A stretch of DNA of 64,000 bases from an uncultured Pseudomonadota bacterium (GCA_913057905.1 CAJXPB010000011.1:27972-91971); one strand, 5' to 3'; shown: positions 18,573 through 28,126, counted from the first letter of the stretch. Program-made: numbers and translations. The notes: generated from the sequence alone by a model not told the origin.

Positions 18573-19550
18573 TCAGTCGCTGCCGAGGAAGTCGACCTCG
18601 AAGGACTCGCCGAGCTGTTTGAGCAGGTGTGTGCGGAAGCGTTCTCGGATCTGGACTTCGACCTGGCGGATGCGCTCCTTGGAGACGCCCCAGTCGGCGC
18701 CGAGCTCCACCAGAGCCTTGCCGTCTTCGGCGATCATACGTTCGAACCAGATCGCCCGGTCACGCTCTTCGTCGAGCTGCTCGCCGAAGGACTTGATGGC
18801 CTCGCTGAGCCGCCGGGTGGAGTCCAGGTCGATGAAGGCATCCTCGGGGTCGACCCCCTGGGCTTCCATCAGATCCCCGATCGTCGTGTCCTCGTGGCCC
18901 GGTGCCGGAGCATCCAGCGAAATCGGCGGCGCGTCGATCTGCGCGGAGACGCGCACGACCTCGTCCTCGTCGACATCCAGGTACTCGGCTACAAGATCGG
19001 GCGTCGGGTCGTGGCCCTGCCGAATCAATTCGCGCCGTGCTTTTTTGAGGTTGTAAAAGAGCTTGCGGCCGGCCCGAGAGCTGCCGATCTTGACCGGGTG
19101 CGTGTGATTCATCAGGTAATTCAGAATCATCGCCCGGACCCAGTACTGGGCGTAACTCGTGAATTTGACGCCGCGGTACGGGTCGTATCGGGTGATCGCC
19201 TCGGACAACCCGACGTTGCCCTCCTGGATCAGTTCCATCAGGTTGGTCCAGTTTCGCTGGTATTCCCGGGCGATCTTGACGACCAGCCGAAGGTTCGTCA
19301 GCACCAGCATTCTGCCGGCATTCAAGTCGTTGTTCTCGACGTACTGCTCGGCCAGCTTTTGCTGTTGGTCGGCGGGCAGCGGCTCGATGAAGTTCAGCCG
19401 CGCCAGGTATGCTGACAGCGGGTCCGAGTCGGCCGTCAGCTCGAGCTCGGGCCCCTTGCGCAAAAGCGGGAGGCTGAGGTCGCCAAACAGCGCCATCGTG
19501 GCCTCGACACCCGGTTCTTTGTGGCTGATCTGCTCTGCTTGTGCATTCAT
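18573..19550 (-). CDS. rpoH: Sigma-70 family factor, RpoH-like (sigma-32 group)
   Basis: Region 2 is complete ([36 protein letters not shown], then [18 protein letters not shown]). It is followed by [14 protein letters not shown], which fits the RpoH box consensus Q-R/K-KLFFNLR. Region 4 at the C-terminus has the helix-turn-helix [19 protein letters not shown]. These point to a heat-shock type alternative sigma factor. The start is uncertain: the ATG at 19550 gives 325 residues, a GTG at 19598 would add 16; neither has a clear ribosome-binding site. About 60 residues precede region 1.2, more than in typical RpoH. The targets are unknown. Confidence 0.85.
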   Translation of the reverse strand: MNAQAEQISHKEPGVEATMALFGDLSLPLLRKGPELELTADSDPLSAYLARLNFIEPLPADQQQKLAEQYVENNDLNAGRMLVLTNLRLVVKIAREYQRNWTNLMELIQEGNVGLSEAITRYDPYRGVKFTSYAQYWVRAMILNYLMNHTHPVKIGSSRAGRKLFYNLKKARRELIRQGHDPTPDLVAEYLDVDEDEVVRVSAQIDAPPISLDAPAPGHEDTTIGDLMEAQGVDPEDAFIDLDSTRRLSEAIKSFGEQLDEERDRAIWFERMIAEDGKALVELGADWGVSKERIRQVEVQIRERFRTHLLKQLGESFEVDFLGSD

Positions 19551-19672
19551 ACGGCCAGGTTCCGTCGTCGAAGGTATTTTGAGGTCCTCTGCCGGCACGG
19601 TACCACGGTATCGGCGCCGGAGACATTGATACAGGAACAGAGAACGTCCCCAGAAACAGGATTGTTCCTCTC

Positions 19673-20563
19673 TCAGTTGAGGTAGCCTTCCAGCGACACC
19701 GCGATGGTGAAGCGACTCGTGTCGGTGACGTCCATGCGGCCGCCGACATCGACGCCGAACTTCGAGTGCTTGAAGCCGAGTCCCAGCGACACGTTGTGGG
19801 CCTCGGTCAGGGTGCGGTGCTCGTAGCCGGCTCGGATCGGGACGGGCCCGGCCAGCACCTCGCCGCCGAACTGATACTCCATGTTTACCGTATCGGGCTC
19901 GGAGGTGAAGTCGGCCTCGACGTCACCGCTGATCATGAAGTTGGTGGCATCGCCGTACGAGATCCCGCCCGCCAGCATCTGCGGGGCGATCCCGCCGCAA
20001 CGCTGTGGGTTGTCGCAGACATCGATCATGTTTTTGCCCGACACGCCGATTCGAAAGTTGTCGACTGGTTCGACGATGATCCCGGCATCGAGGGTAAAGT
20101 GGTTGACAACCTGGGTATTGCCGGAATCGAGGACCAAATATCGGCCGCCCAATCCAAAGGAGATCTTGTTTTTGAGGATGGGTACGGCCAGCCCCAGGCG
20201 AATGTCGTGGCCCTGGGGGTCGGCATCCTCAAGGCCGAAGATATAGCTGTAGCCGGCGCCGGCAGCCACGTTTGGATTGGTCTTACTGTCGACGACCGAG
20301 GCGTTGATGATGTGGCCGGTGGGCGTGAACTCGTAGTTGGCCGCCAGTCCGTACATTTTCGCCAGCGCGATGCCCGATGGGTTGTGGTACAGCCCCACCG
20401 GACCGGTGCCCACCGAGGTAAAGGCGCCACCCAGGCCAGTCGGGCGCGACCCCTCGATGAAGTCGGCGGGATCCTGGTTGGTGGGATCCTGGGCGGATGC
20501 CGTCGATGCGGCCCCTATCACGAGAGCGACGACGGCGAGCACGGCGATGCGTTTGAAGTCCAC
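19673..20563 (-). CDS. Outer-membrane beta-barrel protein, UPF0164/PorV-like
   Basis: The protein is 296 residues with a GTG start at 20563 and GGAGGT about ten bases upstream. A signal peptide (VVALVIGAASTASAQD) precedes a barrel-like sequence. The early motif SRPTGLGGAFTSVGTGPVGLYHNPSGIALAK strongly recalls the N-terminal plug-like segment of FadL/PorV-type barrels ('GRAGAGGAFTA...D-x-x-A-x-x-xNPAG'). The C-terminus ends TIAVSLEGYLN. Transport or surface-assembly roles occur in relatives, but the substrate here is unknown. It lies between the RpoH-like gene and thiO, all on the minus strand. Confidence 0.75.
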   Translation of the reverse strand: MDFKRIAVLAVVALVIGAASTASAQDPTNQDPADFIEGSRPTGLGGAFTSVGTGPVGLYHNPSGIALAKMYGLAANYEFTPTGHIINASVVDSKTNPNVAAGAGYSYIFGLEDADPQGHDIRLGLAVPILKNKISFGLGGRYLVLDSGNTQVVNHFTLDAGIIVEPVDNFRIGVSGKNMIDVCDNPQRCGGIAPQMLAGGISYGDATNFMISGDVEADFTSEPDTVNMEYQFGGEVLAGPVPIRAGYEHRTLTEAHNVSLGLGFKHSKFGVDVGGRMDVTDTSRFTIAVSLEGYLN

Positions 20564-20620
20564 GATGAGATCGACCTCCAGTCGGGTAGTGTGCGTCGGG
20601 GGACCCCGCGTGGCAGGGTC

Positions 20621-21757
20621 CTACAGCGAGTCCTCGTTCGGTGCAAACTTCGCGATCACGTCGGGCATCGATCCGGTCAAGATCGCCTCCGAGACGGCCC
20701 GGGCGGTGACCGGGGTCATCAGGATGCCGTTTCGCCCGTGGCCGGTGGCGATCCATAGCCCGTCGATCGAGTCGACGGGTCCTAACACCGGTCTATTGTC
20801 GAGTGTCACGGGCCGAAACCCGGTCCATGTGCGCAGAAGGTGCTCGTCGTAGATGCCCGGCACGGCGCGCCATGCCCCCCGAAGCAGCTCGTAGATGCCG
20901 CCGGCCGTCGGCGTGGTATCGAAGCCGCGCTCTTCGCTGGTGGCTCCGACGACGATGCGCCCGTCGCTCTTGGGCGCCAAGTACACGTTTGGCCGGGTCT
21001 GCTGCGGCACCCGAACCACGTGGTCGACCACCGAGGGATCGCCGCGGTCACATTCGAGCATCTCGCCGCGCACCGGTCGGACGTGGGGCAACACGCCGTC
21101 GGGGAGACCCTCGATGTCCGGAGTCCACGCCCCGGCGGCGACAACCACCTTCGATGCGGTCATCCGCTCCCCGCCGGCCAGTTCGACGCCTTCGACGCTG
21201 TCGTATTCAGTCTCGACCCGCTCGACTTCGGCCTCTTCGACCAACGTGCCGCCGGCTCGCTCAAACGCCTGCGCCATCGCGTCGACGAGCCGTCCCGGGT
21301 CGACCTGATGGTCGCCCGGACAAAAGAGTCCACCGCGGATGTTCGGCGACAGACCGGGCTCGCGCTCGCGGGCCTCATCGGGCGTCATGCCGTGAGCCTC
21401 GAGCCCGAGTTCATCGTGGTAGCGGTGGATGCGATCCAGGGCCTCGGCCTCGTCGCGGTCGATGGCCACGATGATGGTGCCGGTGGTCTGGTAGTCGACG
21501 TCGACGCCGCTCGCTTCTTCGAGCTCCGCGACAAAATCCGCGTACATTTCCAGACTGGCCAGCTCCAACTCCAGGCGGTCGTCTTCCTCGAATTCCACCT
21601 CGGAGACCGGCGCCAACATCCCAGCGGCTGCGGTGCTCGCGCCCGAACCGACGGTGTCGCGCTCGACGATGGCGACGTCCATGCCTCGCTCGGCGAGTTG
21701 CCATCCGATGCCCAGGCCGGCGACGCCGGCTCCGATGATGATCGTCTCGTGGTCCAT
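20621..21757 (-). CDS. thiO: Glycine oxidase ThiO-type FAD enzyme
   Basis: ThiO oxidises glycine to iminoacetate for the thiazole half of thiamine, with FAD. The protein is 378 residues. The FAD motif IIIGAGVAGLGIGWQLAERG lies at about residues 6-25. AAAGMLAPVSEVEF follows, as in ThiO, and the C-terminal FAD-contact segment reads LWIATGHGRNGILMTPVTARAVSEAIL. No other thi gene is in the window, and related deaminating oxidases (DAO family) cannot be fully excluded. Its ATG is six bases after the stop of a small membrane protein gene and it has no strong ribosome-binding site, so translational coupling is likely. Confidence 0.85.
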   Translation of the reverse strand: MDHETIIIGAGVAGLGIGWQLAERGMDVAIVERDTVGSGASTAAAGMLAPVSEVEFEEDDRLELELASLEMYADFVAELEEASGVDVDYQTTGTIIVAIDRDEAEALDRIHRYHDELGLEAHGMTPDEAREREPGLSPNIRGGLFCPGDHQVDPGRLVDAMAQAFERAGGTLVEEAEVERVETEYDSVEGVELAGGERMTASKVVVAAGAWTPDIEGLPDGVLPHVRPVRGEMLECDRGDPSVVDHVVRVPQQTRPNVYLAPKSDGRIVVGATSEERGFDTTPTAGGIYELLRGAWRAVPGIYDEHLLRTWTGFRPVTLDNRPVLGPVDSIDGLWIATGHGRNGILMTPVTARAVSEAILTGSMPDVIAKFAPNEDSL

Positions 21758-21763
21758 TGGGAG

Positions 21764-21949
21764 TCAGACCGGGAGGAGTCCAGGAAAGAAGTAGGTCGTC
21801 GCGGCTGCGATCAGCGCACACAACCCCGCCACCATCACCAATCGCGCCACCACCGACAGAAAGCAGCCGGCGACCTTCGACAGCAGGCCCGCGCTCAGCA
21901 GCGCGGCGGCCAGAAGGACGAGTTCGATTGGACTCAAGGGGATTGGCAT
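21764..21949 (-). CDS. Small two-helix membrane protein upstream of thiO
   Basis: The 61-residue frame reads MPIPLSPIELVLLAAALLSA, then GLLSKVAGCFLSVVARLVMV and AGLCALIAAATTYFFPGLLPV: two hydrophobic helices with a short basic turn. It lies between dnaE2 and thiO in the same direction and its stop is six bases before the thiO start. No ribosome-binding site is clear at the ATG. I do not recognise a family; the hydrophobic composition and position are the only support. Confidence 0.5.
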   Translation of the reverse strand: MPIPLSPIELVLLAAALLSAGLLSKVAGCFLSVVARLVMVAGLCALIAAATTYFFPGLLPV

Positions 21950-22035
21950 ACACAGGCTTGCAGAGGGAACACAGCCGGGCGACCCAGCGTCGCCTGGAAC
22001 AATGTAGCCCTGACCCCGGTCTATTTCCAGAAATC

Positions 22036-25000
22036 TCAATGAAAGTCGTGGCTGCCGCCGTGTTCTGGCTGGACAGTCATGTCGGGCCGCCACAGCGACT
22101 CGACGATCAGGTGGGTGATGCCGCGCGCCTGGTCGCCCTCGCCGGTCTGGATCTCGCCGGTGACGCCCAGGAAGTGCTGGGTCTTTGCGATCGTCTCGTA
22201 GCGGGCGTAGACGTCGGGCCACAGCACCAGATTGGCAAATCCGGTCTCGTCCTCCAGCGTCATGAAGACGACGCCCGAGCCCGTGGAGGGGCGCTGCCGG
22301 CAGATGACCAGCCCGGCGTAGTGCATGCGAATGCCGTCCTGGGCCGAGGCGACCTCCTCGGCGGTCGGCAGGCCCATCTGGTCGAGTCGCTCACGTAACG
22401 GCTCCAACGGGTGGCCGCGCGGGCTGTGCTGGGTGGTTCGGTAGTCCCAGTTAATGACCTCGAAGTCGCGCAGGCCCCTGAGCGCCGGGCGCTTTTCGTC
22501 GACGACATCGCGAAGCTCGAGCGGCAATTCCGGGGTGCGCACCAGCCCGCGGCCCAGCCAGATCGCCTCGCGGCGTGTCAGCTCGAAGCCATCGAAGGCG
22601 CCGGCCTCTGCCAGGGTGTCGACGTCGCCCTCTCCCAATCCAGTGCGGCGCAGAAAGTCCTCCAGCCCTTTGAAGGGGCGACGTTTGCGAGCCTCCTCAA
22701 CGCGCTCCCAGGCATCCTCGCGCAATCCCTTCACGAATCTGGCGCCCATGCGCAGCGCGGGCATCTCGGCCCCGTCGACCGGCTCCATGGTGCAATCCCA
22801 GCGGCTCTCGGTGACGTCGACCGGGCGGACCTCCACGTCGTGGCGGCGGGCATCCTCGACGATGGTCGCCGGCGAGTAAAAGCCCATGGGCTGGGAGTTC
22901 AGGAGCCCGCAGGCAAAGACCGCCGGGTAGTGGCATTTGATGTACGAGGTGGCGTAGCTGATCAGCGCAAAGCTGGCGGCGTGGCTTTCGGGAAACCCGT
23001 AGGAGCCGAAGCCGCGGATCTGCTCGAAGACGCGCTCGGCGTACTGCTGCTCGATCCCCTTCTCCAACATCCGCTCGATCATCTGCTCGCGGTGGCGCTC
23101 CATACGGCCATCCTCGCGCCAGGCCCCCATGTCGCGGCGCAACTGGTCAGCCTCGCCGGGGGTGTAGTCGGCGGCGACGACGGCGAGTTTCATGACCTGT
23201 TCCTGAAACAGCGGGACGCCCAGGGTCTTCTTGAGCACCGGCTCCAGCGACGGGTGCGGATAGGTGACCGGCTCCTCCCCGGCGCGGCGCTTTAGATACG
23301 GGTGGACCATCTCCCCCGTAATAGGTCCAGGGCGCACGATGCTGACCTCGACGACCAGGTCGTAGTAGTGACGCGGCTTGAGCCGAGGCAGCATCGACAT
23401 CTGGGCGCGACTCTCGATCTGGAAGACACCGACGGTGTCGGCCTCGCAGATCATGTCGTAGGTCGCCTCGTCGTCGGCCGGGATGGTGTCCATCGACAGC
23501 GACCGGCCGTAGTGCTCGTCGATGAGGTCGAAGCAGCGGTGCAACTGACTGAGCGCCCCCAGCCCCAGCAGGTCGACCTTGAAGAGGTTCATCTCCTCGA
23601 CGTCGTATTTGTCCCACTGGATGACCGTGCGGTCCTCCATGCTGCCGTTTTCGATGGGGACGATCTCGCAGACCGGCTCGGCCCCCAGCACGAATCCGCC
23701 GGGATGGATCGACAGGTGGCGCGGAAACTCCAGGATCTGGCCGGTGAAGTAGAGCAACTGACGATGGGCGTCGGCCTGGGGATCCAGCCCCGCTTTTTCC
23801 AGAAGCTCGGTGCCCGGGCCATCCTCGTAGCTTGAGCGGCCGACCATCTTGGCCATGCGGTCCAGCGAGGTGGCCGGGATGTCCAGCGCCTTGCCGATGT
23901 CGCGGATCGCCGACTTGGGCCGATACCGAATGACGTTGGCGACCATGGCGGCGCGCTCGCGACCGTAGGATTCGTAGACCCACTGGATGACCTCCTCGCG
24001 GCGGTCGTGCTCGATGTCCAGGTCGATGTCGGGCGGTTCGTTGCGCTCCTCGGAGATAAACCGCTCGAACAGAAGGTCCATGCGCACGGGATCGACAGCG
24101 GTGATCCCCAGACAGTAGCAGACCGCCGAATTGGCGGCCGACCCGCGGCCCTGACACAGAATGTCGTGGGCGTCGCAGTAGTCGACGATCTCTTTCATGC
24201 CCAGGAAGTAGCCGCAGTATTCGAGCCGCTCGATCAGCTCGAGTTCGTCTTCGAGCTGCCGGCGCACATCGTCCGGGATGCCTCCGTCGTAGCGCTCCCG
24301 GGCGCCCTGAAGCGTCAGCGCGCGAAGCCGGTCGGCCGAGGTCTCGCCGTCGTCGAGGTCCTGGGAGGGGTAGCGGTAGTGGATGTCGCCGAGCTCAAAG
24401 CTGCATCTACCGGCAACCTCCTGGGTACGCTCCACCGCCAGCGGTAGGTCGCTGTACAGATCGGCAAAGGCGTCGGCGGCCTTCAGGTCGTGTTCGGCAT
24501 TGGGATGGGTGAATTCGCTGGCCTCATGGATGGTGACCCCGTGATCGATGCAGGTCAGCAGATCCTGCAGCGGCCGGCGCGTCTGGCTGTGGTAGAGAAC
24601 CTCCGGGGCGGCCACGAGCGGCAACTGACGATCCCGCGCTCGATGGCGCACCCGGGATTCGCGCTCCAGATCCTCGGGCGTACGATGCCGGCTGACCATC
24701 GCGTAGAGCCGGTCGCCGAAGGCGTCGGACAGCCGCTCGGCCACCGACGCAAAGCCCGGCCCCGGCCGGCGCGCATCGTCCTCATCTTCGGCTCGGCCGA
24801 TGAGACTCCCCGGCCCGCCCCACAGGCCGATCAAACCCGCGGCGTGTTCGCAGACCTCTCCCCAGGTGACTCGGGAGCTCCCCTTCTCCAGGCGGCGCTG
24901 CCCCACGGTCAAAAGCCGACACAGATTCGCCCACCCGTCGCGGTGCATTGCGTACAGATTGATGGTGGTCGCGCGCTCCAGTGTCTGACCGACGGTGACC

Positions 25001-25200
25001 TGAGCGCCCAGGATCAGATCGACGTCCAGCTCCTTCGCCTCTTTGCCCGCCTGGACCACGCCGTAGACGCCGTCGCGGTCGCACAGACCCATCGCCTCGA
25101 GTCCCAGCTCATCGCAGGCGGCCACAAGTTCGCCGGGATGGCTGGCCCCCTCCAAGAACGAGAAGTTCGATTTGCAGAAAAGCGGCACGTAGGTGTCCAT
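22036..25200 (-). CDS. dnaE2: Error-prone DNA polymerase DnaE2 (ImuC)
   Basis: The protein is 1054 residues, the usual length of DnaE2. It starts with the PHP domain (YVPLFCKSNFSFLEGASHP, ELGLEAMGLCDRDGVYG), then the polymerase palm with PPDIDLDIEHDRREEVIQWVYE and CQGRGSAANSAVCYCLGIT, which carry the catalytic acids. The finger and thumb region includes RPGPITGEMVHPYLKRR, VPLFQEQVMKLAVVAADYTPGEAD and GFGSYGFPESHAASFALISY. The C-terminal OB fold ends in DETGFANLVLWPDVYARYE. DnaE2 performs translesion synthesis with ImuA and ImuB after SOS induction. Its ATG is five bases from the imuB stop, with GGAG upstream. Confidence 0.97.
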   Translation of the reverse strand: MDTYVPLFCKSNFSFLEGASHPGELVAACDELGLEAMGLCDRDGVYGVVQAGKEAKELDVDLILGAQVTVGQTLERATTINLYAMHRDGWANLCRLLTVGQRRLEKGSSRVTWGEVCEHAAGLIGLWGGPGSLIGRAEDEDDARRPGPGFASVAERLSDAFGDRLYAMVSRHRTPEDLERESRVRHRARDRQLPLVAAPEVLYHSQTRRPLQDLLTCIDHGVTIHEASEFTHPNAEHDLKAADAFADLYSDLPLAVERTQEVAGRCSFELGDIHYRYPSQDLDDGETSADRLRALTLQGARERYDGGIPDDVRRQLEDELELIERLEYCGYFLGMKEIVDYCDAHDILCQGRGSAANSAVCYCLGITAVDPVRMDLLFERFISEERNEPPDIDLDIEHDRREEVIQWVYESYGRERAAMVANVIRYRPKSAIRDIGKALDIPATSLDRMAKMVGRSSYEDGPGTELLEKAGLDPQADAHRQLLYFTGQILEFPRHLSIHPGGFVLGAEPVCEIVPIENGSMEDRTVIQWDKYDVEEMNLFKVDLLGLGALSQLHRCFDLIDEHYGRSLSMDTIPADDEATYDMICEADTVGVFQIESRAQMSMLPRLKPRHYYDLVVEVSIVRPGPITGEMVHPYLKRRAGEEPVTYPHPSLEPVLKKTLGVPLFQEQVMKLAVVAADYTPGEADQLRRDMGAWREDGRMERHREQMIERMLEKGIEQQYAERVFEQIRGFGSYGFPESHAASFALISYATSYIKCHYPAVFACGLLNSQPMGFYSPATIVEDARRHDVEVRPVDVTESRWDCTMEPVDGAEMPALRMGARFVKGLREDAWERVEEARKRRPFKGLEDFLRRTGLGEGDVDTLAEAGAFDGFELTRREAIWLGRGLVRTPELPLELRDVVDEKRPALRGLRDFEVINWDYRTTQHSPRGHPLEPLRERLDQMGLPTAEEVASAQDGIRMHYAGLVICRQRPSTGSGVVFMTLEDETGFANLVLWPDVYARYETIAKTQHFLGVTGEIQTGEGDQARGITHLIVESLWRPDMTVQPEHGGSHDFH

Positions 25201-25204
25201 GGCA

Positions 25205-26752
25205 TCACTCCACGCGGCCGTGCAAAAACCACCGCTGGCGGCGGTAGTCGTAGAAGGCCCAGACCAGCTCCCCCTGATCGCGCTCGACGAAGACGTAGTC
25301 GCGGCGCACGCGCTGGGCCCACCAGCCCCCGGAGACCACGAAGGGGCCGTTGAGGATGGTGCTGCCGCGCTGCGGACCCGAGCCGCCCGCCTCCGGTGGC
25401 CCCTGGGCACTCAGGGACCTCGGGTGTTCGAAGATCCGGCGCACCAGGGCCGGCGGGCCGGCCGACGCGCTTTTGTCTGGCGGATCCGGGCGGACGACCC
25501 GCCCCATCGGCTGCCACTCGTAGGTCGCCTCGGGCAGGTGCCCGGCGGTGGGGACGGCCCGAACGACGGCCTCGGGGCCAAACTCCGCGCGCAGCCGCTC
25601 CAGCGCCCGGTTTGCATCGGCCAAGTCCCGGCTGGGCGACTCGCCAAAGAGCTGTATCTGCCCGGCGCGGTGGCGGGCGGTCTGCACCCTGAGTTCCACG
25701 GCGCTGATGCCGGCGCCCAGATCCCGATCCTCGAGCCGCAGCCGGATCAGCTCGATCAGCCGGCCCACATCGACGGTGGGCGTGGCCGGCTGGATCGCCA
25801 TCTCGTCGAGGCGATCCGGCTCGTCGGATTCGACCTGATGGTCGGGCCCGTGCAGGGCGACATCGATGCGGGCGATGCGCGTCTCGCGGTCGGCCAGCTC
25901 GGCGAGTATGGGGTTGAGGGCCCGTTTGATGGCGAAGACGAGTCGCGAGGTCACCGTGGCCGGCTCCTCGAGCTCGATGCGCCGTTCGATGGGCCCCTCG
26001 TCTGGCGAGCCCTGCAGGGGCATCTGCAGATCACCGCGGGCCCGTCGATGCAACTCCAACACCTTGGACCCAAAACGGCGCCGCAGACCGCCGGGCGGCA
26101 GTTCCAGAAACTCGCCGAGCCGCTCGACGCCGAGCTTCTCCAGATCGCGGCATACCGACGTGGAGAGATTCAACCTGTGGAGCGGTACCCTTCGGGCGGT
26201 CTCCCGCTCGTCGCCAGGGCTCTCAAAGACGGTCTGCCCGCGGCTGGCCCGCGCCGCCGCCCAGGTGCCAAACCGGGTAAATCCGACGACGACCGACACA
26301 TAGAAGGATTCTTTTTCCAAAAGTGCGTCGGCCAGACCCTCTGCCCACGCCTGCATCGAGTCGTGGAGCTTCTGCATGCCGGCGGCGTCGAGCCAGAAGA
26401 TGCCCGTGCGCTCGTCGGCCGGCTCCACAAAGGGCGACCAATCCCGCAGCACCTCCTCGAGATGGTCGGTCGCCTGGGCGACCTCCTCGTCTTTGACCGT
26501 GCCCGCCCGAAGCGACCGACACAGCGAAACGGCCTCGGCGTAGCGCATGCCCGGGCGCACCTGCTGGCGCCGCGCGATTTTATTGGCCCACTCGATGGTG
26601 CCGTTGGGCTCGTCGCGGTCGACCACCGCCATCGGCTCGTCCTTCCAGTCGGGATGGCGATGCCACAGAAGCTGCAGCGGCAGCGCCACCACATCGACGC
26701 AGGCAATCCGGCCATGGTTTGCGCCCCCCTGACTGGACGCGTCTGAAGTCAC
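25205..26752 (-). CDS. imuB: Inactive Y-family polymerase-like protein ImuB
   Basis: ImuB bridges DnaE2, ImuA and the sliding clamp. The protein is 515 residues from GTG at 26752; an AGGAGAG site lies about ten bases upstream. The frame runs on to 27256 but that part is Arg/Gly-rich shadow overlapping imuA. The Y-family fold is visible (ACVDVVALPLQLLWHRHP, then the palm region to about residue 150). The position of the usual SxDE catalytic pair reads GIFWLDAAGM, so the second acid motif is missing, as expected for ImuB. A possible clamp-binding motif, QIQLF, lies at about residues 375-379. It is the middle gene of imuA-imuB-dnaE2. Confidence 0.93.
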   Translation of the reverse strand: MTSDASSQGGANHGRIACVDVVALPLQLLWHRHPDWKDEPMAVVDRDEPNGTIEWANKIARRQQVRPGMRYAEAVSLCRSLRAGTVKDEEVAQATDHLEEVLRDWSPFVEPADERTGIFWLDAAGMQKLHDSMQAWAEGLADALLEKESFYVSVVVGFTRFGTWAAARASRGQTVFESPGDERETARRVPLHRLNLSTSVCRDLEKLGVERLGEFLELPPGGLRRRFGSKVLELHRRARGDLQMPLQGSPDEGPIERRIELEEPATVTSRLVFAIKRALNPILAELADRETRIARIDVALHGPDHQVESDEPDRLDEMAIQPATPTVDVGRLIELIRLRLEDRDLGAGISAVELRVQTARHRAGQIQLFGESPSRDLADANRALERLRAEFGPEAVVRAVPTAGHLPEATYEWQPMGRVVRPDPPDKSASAGPPALVRRIFEHPRSLSAQGPPEAGGSGPQRGSTILNGPFVVSGGWWAQRVRRDYVFVERDQGELVWAFYDYRRQRWFLHGRVE

Positions 26753-26796
26753 GATTCTGAATCTCTCCTGTCTGTGTCGTTGCCCAATCTGTCTCG

Positions 26797-27429
26797 TCAG
26801 CGAAGCCCCGGCGGCCCCTGGCAGACGACATCGGCCCGCCATCCCGGCCCCCAGCGCTTGTCGCCCAGCGACTCGATCCCGCACTCGAACCGATCGTCCT
26901 CGAGCCGGCGCCGGCGCGTCTGCCCGCGAAACGAGACCATCGCCCCCAGAGACGGCTGATCGGCGGACTTGCGGGTCACAAACACGACGCCGGCATCCTC
27001 GCGCTCGGCGTGATTCAAGAGCCGCTTCTGCAGAGGATCCGGCGGCGAGTCCCCGCCCTGTCCCAGATCGACGACCACCAGGCCGAACCCGCCGCTTCGG
27101 ACCAGCCGGTCGGCGGCGCGGCCGGCATCCTTGACCGACTCCAGCCGCACCACCGGCAACGCCTCCAGATCGATACCGTTTCGCTGCACGTCGGGCGGAT
27201 AAAACGCCTGCTGGCGACAGGAGATCCATGCCACCGGCTCGCCGTCGCGCTGACACCGGCGCACCAGCTCGAAGGCCATCGTCAGCGACGCCGCATCGGC
27301 CTCACCGGAGATCTCTGCCAGCCGCCCCGAGACGATCTCGGGCGACCAACGCTTCGTCTGCGCGTCCCCCGATCGTTCCAGGGCTGACGCCCGGACGACC
27401 CCCTCGATGTCCAAGGGTGAACTCGACAT
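26797..27429 (-). CDS. imuA: ImuA-type RecA-like protein of the SOS mutagenesis cassette
   Basis: The protein is 210 residues. It has a RecA-like core (LAEISGEADAASLTMAFELV, then EPVAWISCRQQAFYPPDV and GGFGLVVVDLGQGGD) but the Walker A position reads GEADAASLT without the Lys, as in ImuA proteins, which do not behave as normal recombinases. The ATG has AGGAGG nine bases upstream. It is the first gene of the cassette, under the two-LexA-box promoter. The gap to imuB is 44 bases. Assignment rests mainly on gene order and the degenerate RecA fold. Confidence 0.88.
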   Translation of the reverse strand: MSSSPLDIEGVVRASALERSGDAQTKRWSPEIVSGRLAEISGEADAASLTMAFELVRRCQRDGEPVAWISCRQQAFYPPDVQRNGIDLEALPVVRLESVKDAGRAADRLVRSGGFGLVVVDLGQGGDSPPDPLQKRLLNHAEREDAGVVFVTRKSADQPSLGAMVSFRGQTRRRRLEDDRFECGIESLGDKRWGPGWRADVVCQGPPGLR

Positions 27430-27464
27430 GTCGAACCGCCTCCTGCACGATGGTGGGCTGGATG

Positions 27465-27514
27465 CTGAACAAATATGCAGGTGGCAGTGTACTGTACGGA
27501 TGTTCAGTTGTCAA
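27465..27514 (-). promoter_or_regulatory. SOS promoter of imuA with two LexA boxes
   Basis: Read on the minus strand: -35 TTGACA (27509-27514), a 17-base spacer, and -10 TACACT (27486-27491). The spacer contains the 16-base palindrome-like box CTGAACATCCGTACAG (27492-27507). A second box, CTGCATATTTGTTCAG (27465-27480), covers the expected transcription start, 36 to 51 bases before the imuA ATG. Both have the CTG-N10-CAG frame and a GTTCAG half-site; the second fits the Myxococcus LexA consensus CTRHAMRYBYGTTCAGS (as I recall it) at 16 of 17 positions. The -35/-10 match and the boxes' positions make this a strong call. Confidence 0.88.
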
Positions 27515-27824
27515 AATTGGAAGGTAAAAATCGGGGTCACGTGCTCGGCTTGATTTTCGTGCTCGGGACACCCCCGGGCTCCCTTTCGGTCGCATCGGGG
27601 TGAGGAGTGCGCGCCGAGGGCGCGCGGCGACCGCCGATCTCCGTGCTTGCGGCACTTTCAACGCAGCAATCGATCTCCGTGCTTACAGGGATTTTCAAGC
27701 ACGAGCTCAGTAGGCTGATACGCTGCGTGCTTGCGGAGATCGTGGATCGCTGTGTCGTGCCTGCGGGATACTCGGGTAGCTGGAGATGCCCGTGTGGGCT
27801 TTCGCGGGCATGCGTCGATGGACG
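27515..27824. repeat. Non-coding stretch with hairpin and repeated CGATCTCCG units
   Basis: This 310-base stretch holds no convincing gene. It has a perfect REP-like hairpin, GCGCGCC-GAG-GGCGCGC, at 27609-27625. CGATCTCCGTGCTTGC (27635-27650) recurs as CGATCTCCGTGCTTAC (27671-27686) and, inverted, as CGGAGATCG at 27734-27742. The open frames here are short and repeat-driven. Together with the next features, it makes the left part of a repeat island. Confidence 0.6.
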
Positions 27825-27893
27825 CCCCGGCCTCGCGCCGCGCAGGGCGCGGCGCATCGAACCGAGGGTATGCTGCGGCTGTCGCGCCAGAGT

Positions 27894-28106
27894 CGCTCGG
27901 CCGCGGAATCGGAAACGGAGATTCAATGTCGGAGGTATCCGACAAATCGCGGTGCGCGGTGGGGCGCTCGGCTGCGGAATCGGAAACGGAGGACGGGGGC
28001 CGGAGATATCGGACGGGTCGCGGGCCGCGTGGAGGCGCTCGGCCGCGGAATCGGAAACGGAGGCTCACGGTTGGATGTCTCGGACGGATCGCCCTACGCG
28101 GTAGGG
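27894..28106. repeat. Three tandem copies of a 71-bp repeat
   Basis: Units start at 27894, 27965 and 28036, exactly 71 bases apart. The first 27 bases of each are almost identical (CGCTCGGCCGCGGAATCGG then AAACGGAG, with one C-to-T change in unit 2). The remaining 44 bases are recognisably related but diverged, with a shared 'GGA-TATC-GAC--TCGC' theme. The last unit ends 20 bases from the transposase stop codon. The absence of unrelated spacers argues against CRISPR. Confidence 0.85.
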
Positions 28107-28126
28107 GCATCCCGACACGCAGCTTC

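Noticed and set aside
27894..28106. Possible CRISPR array
   Set aside because: The units are contiguous with related, diverged bodies rather than unique spacers; only three copies exist and no cas gene is near.
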